NCBI GenBank assembly: GCA_951213105.1
Contig: OX578152.1
Coordinates: 95,230,568 to 95,294,567 of the forward strand
DNA from: Amaurobius ferox
Taxonomy: Eukaryota; Arthropoda; Arachnida; Araneae; Amaurobiidae
Length of the DNA stretch: 64,000 nucleotides
Direction: 5' to 3'
Every line of letters begins with the position of its first letter. Position 1 is the stretch's first letter. Made by a program: the position numbers and the translations under genes. Below the pieces are notes generated by a model, which was given only the letters and a program-made list of their open reading frames with translations, did no database searches and was not told where the DNA came from. Below, in pieces: positions 1 to 10,406 of the stretch.

Positions 1-345
1 TATTTTTTGTAGACAGGCGGCTGTTTCCAGCCAAAAGAGGGCGCATATGGGCGAGTGCAGACTTCACATTCTGACAGATTTCAGAGATGTGAAGTTTCCA
101 CGTAAGATTTGAATCTAAGTACACTCCAAGGTACTTGTAACTAGTTTGCCAGGGAATCGGCTCGTTGCTCAAAGTTAAGTTAGTGGCGGGGGTCCGGCGG
201 GGGGTGGGGAAACTGACAGCGGCACATTTGCTGACGTTGACCTTGATGCGCCAGTTAGTTAACCATTGCGTCATGGAATCAAGGTAAGTTTGCAGGGTGT
301 CGTGCACGACTTGTGTTTGTTTATGTTGGGCAAGCTGCTCTACAA
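1..345 (-). pseudogene. 5'-truncated jockey-like LINE reverse transcriptase fragment
   Basis: Reading the minus strand from about 345 to the window edge gives one uninterrupted frame of roughly 115 codons. It contains the blocks LTNWRIKVNVSKC and YKYLGVYLDSNLTWKLHI, which are typical of the region just after the catalytic FADD box in jockey-group non-LTR reverse transcriptases. The same blocks appear in the jockey ORF2 at 57219-57480 (VTWRIKINPTK, VKYLGVILDNKMLFSEHI). The RT core upstream of the fragment is absent: beyond 345 the frame reads into unrelated DNA, as expected from 5' truncation during target-primed insertion. The open end leaves the window, so downstream integrity is unknown. 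No ATG belongs to it; it is a dead copy or the tail of one. Confidence 0.85.
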
Positions 346-629
346 GAAAAATGTTTGACCTCACACTTTGACAAACACGTGTTCAGATGATCAAAAATCA
401 GTGATCTCTTTGACAAATATTCACTGATCGTTTGTAGACATTAATTTTATGTAAACATAAAATTAATTTTAATTTGTTGACCGAATATATATATTGTTAT
501 ATTCCCTCTACTCGTCATGAAAGTACAATTCTTTTGAAATCAAAATTATGAAAGGTTTTAAAACATTCAGAATGACCCGAAAAAATTTCATTTATAAAGA
601 AAGAAGTATAAAGTCATTGCAATCAGTTT
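346..629. other. AT-rich spacer, nothing recognised
   Basis: No ORF, repeat copy or paired structure that I can support. Confidence 0.5.
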
Positions 630-830
630 TTCTTTCAGGACTTTTTGGACTCGGGGGGAGGGGCGAATGAAATTTTGGGGAGGACAAGTTTTCTATTTGC
701 CCTAAATAAATATATCTAAATGCTGTGTCACATAAATAGAAACTAGATTAACATAAAACGTCTCCAAGGGGCTTCGCCCCATCCAGAGGTATGCCAGAAA
801 TAAACACCGATTACAATATGTAGAGAAAGT
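630..830 (+). repeat. Dispersed repeat G, copy 1
   Basis: Begins near TTTCTTTCAGGACTTTT, carries a G-rich block (GGGGGGAGGGGCGAATGAAA), a TTTGCCCTA box and ACATAAATAGAAACTA, and ends in a short GC-rich fold-back. The same order of blocks recurs at 5955-6200, which defines a two-copy family. No coding capacity is seen. It could be the end of a larger non-autonomous DNA transposon. Confidence 0.6.
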
Positions 831-1390
831 CGTGCCACTCGCATCAGATTTTTTTTATAGATATATCGATTATTGATGTTAAATGGGGAGATGCCAACTA
901 AATACCATTTCGTTTAAATGTAACATTAATAACAATAGGCGGACTGGAACTTTCTGACTAGCCCGGTGAATTTGGAGTTGTACCTACCGGCTCCGATAAT
1001 TCTATTGAAAACAAAAGCAAGATTGTTCAAAATGATGTCCATGTAACAAATCTGGCTAGCATAAGTGGAAACTTCAATAAAATATTTCTAGCAGTTCAAA
1101 TAAATCATTTTAGTCATGATAATTCTTTCTAGAATGAAGTGGTGATTCTTGTTGCTCGTAAAAGATTACTTTGGAAATATTATGTGGAAATTAAGATGTA
1201 ATAAAATATTTAATTATCTTGTTATTGAACAACATAAACAAATATATAGAATTAAAAAAAAAAAGATGCATTTATTAGACAGGACGTTTTTGGCGATTCT
1301 TAAAATGTTTGTTTTTGGTTTCACATTTTTAAGTCAATAAAGCGATTAATTAGTTAACCTAATAAACAATAACTACGGGATTGTTATTAT
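831..1390. other. AT-rich spacer
   Basis: Contains only a 63-codon chance ORF (1149-1340) with no recognisable domain. No repeat of another window region was noticed. Confidence 0.5.
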
Positions 1391-1700
1391 TTTTCACGTG
1401 AAATGTTTGACGATCTGAGTTAGTATCATTCGAAATAGGGCCAATTCGTCAAATGAAAAGTAGAAAACCCAGACCACACGACCAACCCTGAGGCTTATGG
1501 CAGCTTAATGTGTGGCCGGGTCAAATGAAAAGTGAAATATCTGAAAAAAATATTTCACTTTTCATTTGACCTGGCCACACATTAAGCTGCCATAAGCCTC
1601 AGGGTTGATCGTGTGGTCTGGGTTTTCTACTTTTCATTTGATGAATTGGCCCTATTTCGAATGATACTAACTCAGATCGTCAAATATTTCAAGCGAAAAA
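1391..1700. repeat. Near-perfect fold-back, arms about 149 bp
   Basis: The left arm (1391-1539) and right arm (1551-1700) are inverted copies with only scattered mismatches and an 11-bp loop (1540-1550). Matching outer ends are TTTGACGATCTGAG on the left and CTCAGATCGTCAAA on the right. There is no ORF. The arms contain the motif TCAAATGAAAAGT, which occurs again just outside the right arm (about 1714-1727). The structure is that of a fold-back MITE or a recent inverted duplication. Confidence 0.85.
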
Positions 1701-2334
1701 CGTTACGCGATTGTCAAATGAAAAATGAAATATCTGAAAAACGGCAAATTCTATGCATTAAAACAGAAAGAGTATATCTTACATAGAGAACTCGAGGTTC
1801 GAAGTAAGATGTAAAATTATCTTACACCGTGCTTCGAAGTAAAATATACATATTGGGTTTCTCAATTAAATTAAGACAAGCTGCAAGATGAATTAAATTA
1901 AGACCAACTACAAAATGCATTATATGTTACGACCAGCTACAATTTAAGTTTTAGCAAATTGTTTCTCGCTAGCTATATGACTCTGACAAAATAGACTTAC
2001 CTATTGCTAAATTACGTTTTTTAACCTGCTTCTACATGAGCTAAAATTTTGGACTTTTTCTGTTTTATAGTAAAATTCTTGCAAAAATGGATTTCAATTG
2101 AATCCGTTGTAAGGCGAAATATCGTTTTGATAGCATTGCAGCAGTAACAAAAATCAATAGTTAGGGGTATACTGTCACCCCAACGATACTTAATGAAACA
2201 AAATATTCATAACAGGAGGGTTATTATTATTATTTTTTTTTAAGTTTGCATACTTTAAGAAATTCTGCATAGGCAGAATCAGAAATTTACAATAAATTCT
2301 TATGTGTTAAATTTTTATCTTATTTTACTATTTT
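1701..2334. other. AT-rich spacer
   Basis: Nothing recognised beyond low-complexity A/T runs and the stray TCAAATGAAAA motif shared with the preceding fold-back. Confidence 0.5.
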
Positions 2335-3146
2335 TACTTTCCATGCAATGCATAATAATGTATTTGAAAAGTATTGGAATCGTGTCGAAAATCGTAACTC
2401 GACTTTTCGACGGATCTACTCGTTTTGTGACCTCTAGAACACGAAAAAAAATTTTTTAGTGTGACGTCTGTGTCGGTATGTGCAATGTATGCATCCATTG
2501 TAACTCAAAAACTAATTGACCAAATTTCATAAAATTTTTATAGGTCTCATAAAATTTTATATTATCTCTTGTGGGTTACCCAGGCGTTCATTAGATTTTG
2601 GTACGATTCGAGTAAAAATAACCTAGCTGTTTTTGCGAAATGGTCAGCAATAATCATATGTATCCACTTCATCTAAAAAACTAATTGACCAAATTTCACA
2701 AAAATGTGGTAGATCAGTGCGTTGTGGGTTATCCTGGTAATTAGGTTTTGGTACGACTCGGGAAAAATAAACCTGCTTTTCTTTTCAAAATGGCCCGCAA
2801 AAACAGTCAAAATCTAAAATTAGAGACTACATATGCTCAAATGTATAAATGAAATTATTGTGTTACACGTAATTTTTGACAATGAAAAGAATAAGACCAT
2901 CCCCATTACTCTAGGACTGGCCGTTCTTGTGGTTTTTTTTTTTTTTTTTTTGCTACGCCGCCTTTGAAAATGCGCCCAGTTATCGAATGAAAACGGAAAT
3001 TGAACTAAAAGTGCAAATTTAGTGTAGTTTTTATGCGAGTTATTTTGTGCAAGAAAATTCAATTTTATGAATTATTAAAGTAATAAAATGAAAATCAATG
3101 TGAGCGTATAGGGGAAGTCATGTGCTGTCCACATCGGATTTTTACT
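2335..3146 (+). mobile_element. HINE-like repeat, family A (copy A1, diverged)
   Basis: Carries the family A landmarks in order: GTCGAAAATCGTAACTCGA, TTTTCGACGGATCTAC, GACGTCTGTG, then two roughly 150-bp subrepeats (TAACTCAAAAACTAATTGACC and CTAATTGACCAAATTTCAC). It ends in GGGGAAGTCATGTGCTGTCC and CACATCGGATTTTT, the conserved 3' hairpin region. The 5' subterminal inverted repeat is missing. It is more diverged than the copies at 35-41 kb. Confidence 0.7.
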
Positions 3147-3660
3147 TTTTCACACGAGAACATATTATTTTCAGAAAAAAATTTCGATTTCGAGACTTTG
3201 ATGCCAATGCTATATGTTTTAGGACCTCTTGAATACCTTTTGACTAGTTTTGGAGTGATGTCCGTCTGTCTGTCGTCTGACTGCGGTCGATTTTTTGTGC
3301 ACACGAGAGCTACCACAAATATTAATAGATTTTAACGAAACTTTTTATCCGGCTTTGTTACAAACAATGTTAATTAGGTAGAATTTTTTTAATTCGTGTC
3401 AAAACTTCGAAATTATATATATATTTTTTAACATAGCAGCATAGAACAAATTTTGACATAATTATACATAAAAGGGGGTTATTTATAATGGCTCAATGAT
3501 CACGAAACTTAGCAGTTTCAATCATTGTAGTGACATACAATCTAAATATATTTTGATGCTTTGTGTTCATGACACCATTAGCCTCTTAGGAGGACTTGCC
3601 CAAGGGGGTACATTATAAAACTTGGTAGCAATCCAAAGATTTTTTCAAGCTTTTTAATTG
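3147..3660 (+). mobile_element. HINE-like repeat, family E (partial)
   Basis: Directly follows the 3' end of A1. It starts ACTTTTTCACACGAG, has a GTCY-type microsatellite (GTCCGTCTGTCTGTCG) about 110 bp in, then AT-rich sequence with no clear 3' end. The layout is like families A-C but the sequence differs, so I treat it as a separate family. The 71-72-codon frames here on both strands are not convincing genes. Confidence 0.45.
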
Positions 3661-5345
3661 AAGGGTACCATAATACGATTATGATCATTTGGAACAACGA
3701 CAGCGATTTTTCTCATTTTTTCAAGTCAAGTCGAGTCAGTGATGTCGATATAGGTCTACATCCGGGTTATTTATGATTTGTGTATACGCTAAATAAGATA
3801 AAGGCCGTTTTTATTTTCGGGACATTTTCTTGTACTTTTCCAGTGCATAGAATATTGAATTATACATGACAATTTAAAGATTACACAGAACATTTCCTCC
3901 CAAGTTTGTCTGGCATCTAATGAAACATAACCGATCGGACATTTAAGGTGTGTGTCCAGAGTCTTCGAAATATTCAATGTGCATTTAAATTTGTACATGA
4001 TGTTTTATGTAATAAGTTGAAAATATGAATTTGGGCTATGATTTGTATTCAGCGTTTACTTAAATGTTCATGTTTTAAAACATTTATCGTTACATATTTG
4101 AAATTAACATAACAGATTCACTTACTAAATTAAATTTATGCATTTTCCAAATCACGCTTCGCAGCCTTCTTAACTCGCCTCGCGAGCCCCTCGCTGCACT
4201 CGCTTCGCGAGCTATTTTAAGCCAAACTAAAGTTTAAATTGGTAAACGGTTTATTTCATAGTATTACCCTATTATTTCTCTATATATATGTACTAAATTT
4301 TATATTTCTGTATACACTAGTTTTTTGCGGAACGATGCATATAAATCGCTAGACGTGCCGATACGAAAAACAAAGTTCACTTCAAAAGTGCATAAAAAGT
4401 AAAATATCTCGTAAACTATATCGAAATGAATAAAAAGAGATACGTCCTGCAAAAATGCAACTATGCAGGAACCTACCTACAAAAATTTGTGGTCTTGCTA
4501 TTGTTAGTCTAGACGCGAACTCGCAGCTCAAATAGTTTTGACTTTGGTATTAAATATTTCTTAAACTACAATAAATATTGAAAAACCGTTTATTTCAGCG
4601 TATTTCCCAAAGCTTTCTCCGTAAGTGTACCAGATTATATATTTTTGTATGCTATAGTTTTTGCGGTATGAAGCAGAGAATCTCGAAGAATGGGAAATTT
4701 GTCAAACAGCGGCGATGTCATCTACTTCTTTTTAATATAGAGAGATTAAATATGTCCCATTGGCTGCATCAGATCTCACTTGCTGTAAATGTTAGACTTA
4801 TTTCATCTAAAATAGATTGCTGATCCAAATTAACAAATTGTTAAATTATTCAATTCAAATTACATGATTGTACTTCGATTAAAAAGTTTATAAAAATTAA
4901 TAAGATATTTTTCATTTTAAGAGGGTATCCTAAAATGAAAGAGAGAACTCGCTTTCAACCTGCTTTCTTAGTCCGATCAAATCATTACGCAGTACAAGTT
5001 TATGGTCAGTCCGTTCCTGTTACTAACGCTACGCTGATCGAATCCAATGTAAATGACATTATAACGATCGAACGTAAAGTTAATATTCGAATATTAACCT
5101 TCAATCATGTTTGTTTTAGCGCTTTCTAGGTATATCGCTTATTAAAGCTCAATGAGATATATTCGCTTTATCGCACAAAATAGTATAAGTTACAACTTAT
5201 TAAAAATGGCATCGAATTTGCAGTTTTGATATAAAAGCATTTTTCATTTGGTAACTGGGCGCTATTTTATTGGTACCACTTCAGCCAAATTAAAATTAAG
5301 ATAGAAATTTGTTGTGAACGATTTATCGATTTATCTTATATCCAC
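3661..5345. other. AT-rich spacer containing repeat F and short chance ORFs
   Basis: Holds repeat F (listed separately) and a GC-rich islet near 4150-4215 with several overlapping CTCGC/GCGAG short palindromes. The ORFs at 3789, 4578 and 4935 have no recognisable domain and biased AT-driven composition. Confidence 0.45.
4225..4660 (+). repeat. Dispersed repeat F, with internal duplication
   Basis: The block AACTCGCAGCTCAAATAG followed by TTAAATATTTC, then AAAAACCGTTTAT and a CCCA..TTTCT..GTACCA stretch recurs at about 32190-32460 in the same order. Within this copy the end of the unit (GGTTTATTTCATAGTATT / CGTTTATTTCAGCGTATT) occurs twice, about 330 bp apart. No coding potential was seen. 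Confidence 0.5.
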
Positions 5346-5363
5346 AATGAATGCATTTGCCAA

Positions 5364-5412
5364 ACACATACCTTACACTTTCGGGTATGTCGAACAGTCT
5401 AGGTCAAAAGAA
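5364..5412 (+). repeat. SINE 3'-tail fragment
   Basis: ACATACCTTACACTTTCGGG followed by a GTC..CAGTCT block matches the tail of the SINE at 5430-5865 and the tail at 46360-46400. It is probably a remnant of an older neighbouring copy. Confidence 0.5.
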
Positions 5413-5429
5413 AGAAAGTAAATGTATTT

Positions 5430-5865
5430 GGAGTGGGACAGCCCAGTGGTTATAGCAGGAGGATTTCCCAGTGGTTATGGCAAGAGGATTGTTCAGTGAT
5501 TATGGAAGTGGATCCGAATCCGATTCCTAGCGCTGCCTAAACTATCCCTGTGTTTACGTGCAGTACGAGTAAGTTAAATATATGGGTCTGAAAGTCCTTG
5601 CAAGAGGTTGGGACAGGGAAAAAAGGATACAATTCCTCTAGATGTCCCCCCCCCCCCCACTGGGTTATGGTCTTCGAGGAGTAATCTAGCTCTTTGGTTA
5701 CGGTCTAAAATGGGTGGCACTGTCCTGACCATCCAAACAGATACCTTACACTTTCGGGTAGGTCCGGCCGTCCAAATAGTTGCTCAAGTCTTCGGATGAG
5801 TCGGACGGTCTGGGTCTTCAACAACCTTCGGGTAGGTAGGACGGTCTGGATCAAAAAATTAAAGT
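5430..5865 (+). mobile_element. tRNA-derived SINE with triplicated A-box region
   Basis: The head contains three consecutive relatives of a tRNA A box: ACAGCCCAGTGGTTAT, TTTCCCAGTGGTTATGG and TTGTTCAGTGATTATGG, spaced about 27 bp apart. A diverged B-box region (CCGAATCCGATTCC) follows. The body (AAGTCCTTGCAAGAGGTTGG, a C-run, GGTCTAAAATGGGTGGCAC) matches the copies at 45905-46118 and 46122-46460. The tail (CCGTCCAAATAGTTGCTCAA, GATGAGTCGGACGGTCTGGG) matches 44990-45130 and is partly duplicated here. Pol III promoters of tRNA type are internal, which fits these boxes. Confidence 0.8.
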
Positions 5866-5954
5866 GGATGCATTTATACAACGCCATCAGCACTTTAGTT
5901 TGTCTCGCCATCAGAACTTTAATAATTTGCATATATTTTCTAACTATCATCAGT

Positions 5955-6200
5955 GCTTCTTTCAGGACTTTTGACCGGGGGGAGGGGGAGGCGAATGAAA
6001 CTTTAGGGAGGGCAAATTTTCAATGTTCTATTTGCCCTATATAAATGTATCGAAATACTGCCACATAAATAGAAACTAAGTAAACATAAATTGTCTCCGG
6101 GGGTGCGAATAATCATCTCCGGGGGAGGGGCGAAGCACCCCCCCCCTCGGAGATGTGCCTGAAAGAAACATTGACTATCATATGCAATTTTCCAGTATAA
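5955..6200 (+). repeat. Dispersed repeat G, copy 2
   Basis: Same block order as 630-830: TTCTTTCAGGACTTTT, GGGGGGAGGGGGAGGCGAAT, TTTGCCCTAT, ACATAAATAGAAACTAAG, then CTCCGGGGG and a C-run. The terminal GC-rich part can fold (GGGGGAGGGGCGAAG against the following C-run). Non-coding. Confidence 0.6.
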
Positions 6201-6446
6201 AATATCATTATGCAGCTATCAAGAATCTTTGGGATAAAATTTATCATTTCAGTTATAGGACTTTTTTGGAAAGAACTATTGCCTTGTGGATAATAATTTG
6301 TATGTATTTTATTTGTATCTGATAAATATATCAAGGTATCCTCGATCTACTATTACCTTTGTTAATTTTCAAGTCTGAATCTCATTGCGAATTACTTCTC
6401 TCTATCATTTTGCATTTCAAACGTTTTGATGTGGAGCAACTAGCTC

Positions 6447-6535
6447 TTAACACTAGAACGATGGAAGCTGCCATTTTGACCGCATAAGTACTTTGAGAAA
6501 CGATTCCTCCAAAATATCCGTCGTTCTAGTGTTAA
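6447..6535. mobile_element. 81-bp piggyBac-like MITE between TTAA sites
   Basis: TTAA at 6447-6450 is followed by CACTAGAACGA; the other end is TCGTTCTAGTG followed by TTAA at 6532-6535. This gives perfect 11-bp terminal inverted repeats flanked by the TTAA duplication diagnostic of piggyBac-type integration. Only 81 bp lie between the two TTAA sites, with no coding capacity. Confidence 0.75.
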
Positions 6536-6539
6536 GGAC

Positions 6540-6615
6540 ATAGGCGCCGACTGCGGGGGTGCTCTACCACCCCCCGGAAAAGTTTGGGGGGTGCGCAACA
6601 CCCCCCAAAATTGTA
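6540..6615 (+). repeat. GC-rich palindromic transposon end
   Basis: TAGGCGCCGACTGCGGGGG followed by C-run and G-run blocks that pair with each other. It resembles the terminal sequence of hAT-type elements and also the end at 21569. No partner end was found nearby, so assignment is tentative. Confidence 0.35.
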
Positions 6616-7240
6616 TCATTAACTATTTTTTTTTTAATTTAAATGATTTTGCAGAACGAAAATTTTCGCCTTCAAAGTCAAATTCTTTGTTTCAAGATCT
6701 ATATTAGGAAAATAAAACACGTTAAGCCACTTCTTTCACTCCCGGTTCCTTCCATAGAATTAGAAAGAACCTTCCTATAGCTCTTTTTCTGAGGTCAGTT
6801 TTTAGCGACTGGGTAAAATGGTAATCTTATGGTTGTTAGCGACAGTTACTCCCGAGTTTAATGTAAGCCTATTTTAGCAAACAATGAACTCATTAACTAA
6901 CAATTATTAATTACTGTCTCCTTTTCCCCATTTAATTTGCATTTAACGAAATTCCATTTTAATTTTGCTTAATGCCAAGAGTTCACTGAAAGGGAGATGG
7001 ATGTTTGTCAAATCCATCCCGTATGAATTACCCGTATTTATTAATTTACATTAATTTATTGTTTATAATTTATTAGTTTTTAAAAATGGAATAATATTCA
7101 ATGCTAAAATTGTTTTTTAAGCTTGCTAATTTACATTTTGGTATATTGTTTTCTATAACTTTAGTATTTTATAGTTTTGGTTTTAATTTCCTGTAAATAC
7201 TTGTTAATGTTTTAATCACGCCGCCGACATTTGAATTTCT
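6616..7240. other. AT-rich spacer
   Basis: No repeat copy or coding signal seen. Confidence 0.5.
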
Positions 7241-7262
7241 TCTAGTGACCATTTCTTCTAGT

Positions 7263-7465
7263 GAATATGCCCAGCAACGTCCAGTCCCGGACGTTGCTGG
7301 GCATATTCGGAAAATGACACTAAATCTTTTCAGGAGAAACACTAGCAAACCCTACTTGAGAGATGTTGATAGTAGCTATGACTCTTCCTATCTGAGGAAA
7401 AGAAGACCTATGCGTAGGGGGACAGGGATCGCGGCGCGCTGCATCCGATGCAGTTCCATCTAGAG
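7263..7465 (+). pseudogene. Jockey-like LINE ORF2 C-terminal fragment with a 5' hairpin
   Basis: Residues NTSKPYLRDVDSSYDSSYLR (from about 7338) match NTSKPCLRNVDSSYDTS around 57715-57760 in the jockey ORF2 at the other end of the window, when the latter is read across its frameshift. The fragment is about 150 bp and then departs from the LINE near 7420. Its 5' edge is fused to an inverted copy of itself: 7263-7282 and 7289-7308 are perfect 20-bp arms around a 6-bp loop. Confidence 0.75.
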
Positions 7466-7555
7466 CTTTATTTGTATGGCACGTGTTTGAATTCCTGTTT
7501 TCGAGTCAAAAACTGTTCGTTTATGTTGCTTGTTTTGGAATATATAACTGTTTGA

Positions 7556-10220
7556 ATGTCTGTGTGTTTGGAAGCTAATTCAACGATGAGTGTGTCGTCC
7601 TTGCAGAAAATTGCTTTTTCACGATTATCTGTGACTGAGAAAAATTGTATTAAAAGTAATGGTCGTCCTCTGGCGGACTTAAAAATTATTCAGACATTGT
7701 CGATCAGAAAGAGTGCGTACCAAAGAAAATTTAATCGAGAAATTTATGCTAAATACGACTGGTTATGCGATTGTGATACGAGAAATACATTGCTTTGTTT
7801 CCCATGCTTGCTTTACGGTGGGGATTCTGCTTGGACTAAAACGGGACTTATGTACCAGAAAAATTGAAAAAGCATGAAAGCTGTGTTAAACGCATAAGAA
7901 ATGTCATTGATTTGACTTGGAAAAATGCATATCGCTACCCAATTAAGCGAAGGATATAGGTTAAGCATAGTCAAGTACAACGAGGAAGTGCAAAAAAACA
8001 GAGAGATACTCTCAAAAATAATAGACTGCATTAATTTTTGTGGGAAGTTTGAACTACCATTACGTGACCACGACGAAAGTTCTGAATCTGCTAACCCTGG
8101 AGATTTTCGAGGACTACTAGAATTTTTCTGGCAAGCTTGATGGAAACCTAAAATCACATTTTGAAACAGCCTCTCTGTTCAAAGGAAACTCAAAGACAAT
8201 TCAAAACGAGTTATTAGATTGTACTTTGAAAGTATATCGAACTGAAATAATTGATAAAATCAGTCGTGCAAAATTTCTATCTGTCATGGCAGATGACACA
8301 ACAGATGTTTCTGAGAAAACTCAGGAAATAATTGTGTTTCGCTACGAAAATGAAGGCGACGTGTATGAAAGATTTTGGGAATTTTACAACCCCCAATCAC
8401 AAGATGCAAAGGTATATTTTAGAACAACTGGATGTGGTATTGAAATGTGATTTTAAGAAGCTCATAGCTCAAACTTATGATGGCGTTGCTGTAATGAGTG
8501 GATTACAAACCATAATTAAAGAAACTTATACTAATGCTCACTTTATTGACTGTTATGCAGATCAGCTGAATTTAATTAGGGGAAAGTAACATCTCAAAAT
8601 TCACAAGTGCGTATACGTTTTAGTAGTTTAAACGCAATACAAACTTTCTTCTCGCAATCACCACAACGCTTTTCTGTACTAGATTTGGTTTATAAAAGAG
8701 TCCTACGAGGTTCCAACACTAGATGGAATTATAAATTCTAGGGTCATCAGTACTGTTTACTAAAATATTAATGAGTTAAAAGAATGCTTTGAAGAACTGC
8801 AAAAGTCAAAGAACGCTACTACAGTCCATGCAGCTTCGGGACTTCTACGTATTCTGAATGAACAAACTTTCCTCTCTTGGCTTTCAATCTTCCACCCTAT
8901 CATGTCACATGCTGTATGATCAACTTCAAAATCGCAATGCGAACTCTTCCACTGCCCATTCTGCGTTAGAGTATTTCGATCGTGCAATTTTATTAATAAA
9001 GGATGGAGTCACTTTATCCCCATCAGAAATATTAAAAGAATCAACTTAAGTTAAAAATCGAAAATGACATGAAGATCTTACCATTATAACTAAAGAAGTC
9101 TGTGACAGTTTGTGTCCAGGCAAAAGAAACATTTAAATTAACTGGGCACCTTTCAGCTGCAAAATTGTTGGCGTCCGAACAATTCTCATTTTCCTGAAGA
9201 ATTTCCTTCAAAGGAATTAGATGAAACAGTATTAGCATATTCTATGCTGGAAAAAGAGAAACTGACAAGGGAAACTCAACTTTTGTTCCGGATAGTTTTC
9301 AGCTGGAATAGGATGGAAACGGTAGGTACTAGCGAAAAACTATGTCTCTGAAATATCTCTTGAATTGAGTGTGGAGATCCATAGAAAAAAAAAATCTTAA
9401 AGTTTACATAGATTAGCATGGGAAACATTTCTTCTCTTTTTACTACTCTGAACACATTTGAATGTACATTTATGGCTGGTACAAAACTAATTAATGGGAG
9501 TCATTATACAGTAATTTATATTCGTAATAAAATATTTGGTTTCCATTACAAAATTAATGTACAATCATGAATGTAAAAATGACGCAATATACATTCATGA
9601 TTGCACATTTTATAATGGAAACCAAATATTTTATTACGAATACAAATTACTGTATAATGACTTCCATTAGTTTTGTACCAGCCATAAAAGTTCATTCAAA
9701 TGTGTTCAGAGTAGCAAAAAGAGAAGAAATTTTCCCATGCTAATCCCTGTAAACTTTGGGAATTTTTTTTTTCTACGGAACGCTCAATTCAAGAGATATT
9801 TCAAGGACATCAATTTCTCGCTAGTACCTACCGTTTCCACCCAATTCCAGCTGAAACTAGCCGAGACAAAAGTTGAGGTTCCCTTGTGAGAACGGAGCTT
9901 TCTAACTTCAGAATTCACTTGGTAAAGTGAGCTGTTTACTAAAAATTGCCGACTTACAACACCAATGATAACATCGGAACCAGAACGATGTTTCTCTCCG
10001 CTGAAGAGAATAAAGTCCTTTTTAAGAAACACCATGTCTGAAGATCAACTATCAGCGCTAACAATGCTCAGTGCAGGGAAGAGCTTAATGAACAAAATTA
10101 AAAACTTCAATGAAAAAGTTCTTGAAGAGTTCGTTCATCGAAAAGGCAGGAGAATGTATTTTGTTATCTGCATGTTGTTATGTAATATATTATATTACTG
10201 TGTTAGAAAGCTAGTTTAGT
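7556..10220 (+). pseudogene. hAT transposase, ZMYM1/TTF-zinc-finger type, broken
   Basis: Pieces in three frames follow the order of hAT transposases annotated as zinc finger MYM-type protein 1-like. A TTF-type zinc finger comes first (YAKYDWLCDCDTRNTLLCFP, about 7746-7805). A DUF4371-like region follows (FCGKFELPLRDHDE, about 8038-8079). The catalytic-domain motif ADDTTDVS is near 8290, and AQTYDGVAVMSG near 8470. The C-terminal dimerisation segment reads TSEPERCFSPLKRIKSFLRN (about 9968-10027). Frames change near 7865, 8140 and 8420, and stop codons occur from 8590 on, so no functional protein is possible. A 640-bp fold-back (9258-9895) interrupts the region just upstream of the dimerisation segment. 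The likely 3' TIR is at 10260-10276; I could not find its partner at the 5' side. Confidence 0.88.
9258..9895. repeat. Large fold-back, arms about 310 bp, inside the hAT pseudogene
   Basis: The left arm (about 9258-9576) and the right arm (about 9589-9895) are inverted copies at roughly 90% identity by eye, meeting at a 12-bp loop around 9577-9588. Paired landmarks include CATGAATGTA against TACATTCATG, GGTACAAAACTAAT against ATTAGTTTTGTACC, and GGAAACGGTAGGTACTAGCG against CGCTAGTACCTACCGTTTCC. Part of the arm sequence reads as hAT-like (SWNRMETVGTSEKL), which suggests that transposon sequence itself was duplicated in inverse orientation. Confidence 0.88.
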
Positions 10221-10242
10221 TTAAGATAAAATTTATTTGCAG

Positions 10243-10276
10243 CCCTACCACAACCCCAACTCACGAGCCACTACTG
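10243..10276 (+). repeat. Candidate hAT 3' terminal inverted repeat
   Basis: Read on the minus strand this is CAGTAGTGGCTCGTGAG, a hAT-style CAGT-start terminus lying 23 bp after the last transposase-like codon. A matching 5' terminus was not found, so the call rests on position and the CAGT start only. Confidence 0.4.
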
Positions 10277-10368
10277 CATAAAACTTAACTGTTCTCTGCA
10301 TAACTTTTTTGGACTCATGAAATGAGTATTGAAATTTAACAATAAATACACTAATTTGTTAAAATTAT

Positions 10369-10374
10369 TTTATT
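10369..10374 (-). terminator. Polyadenylation signal AATAAA for the minisatellite exon
   Basis: AATAAA on the minus strand, 33 bp beyond the TAA stop at 10407-10409. A second AATAAA-like string overlaps the last codons (10411-10418). The spacing is normal for a terminal exon. Confidence 0.5.
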
Positions 10375-10406
10375 AATAAAAGTTCTATATAAATTATTTT
10401 TTACAT

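Noticed and set aside
5651..5659. C- and G-runs (5650, 18205, 25904, 34676, 45243, 56896) considered as quadruplex signals
   Set aside because: Each is a single homopolymer run without the four-tract spacing needed, and each sits in a different repeat.
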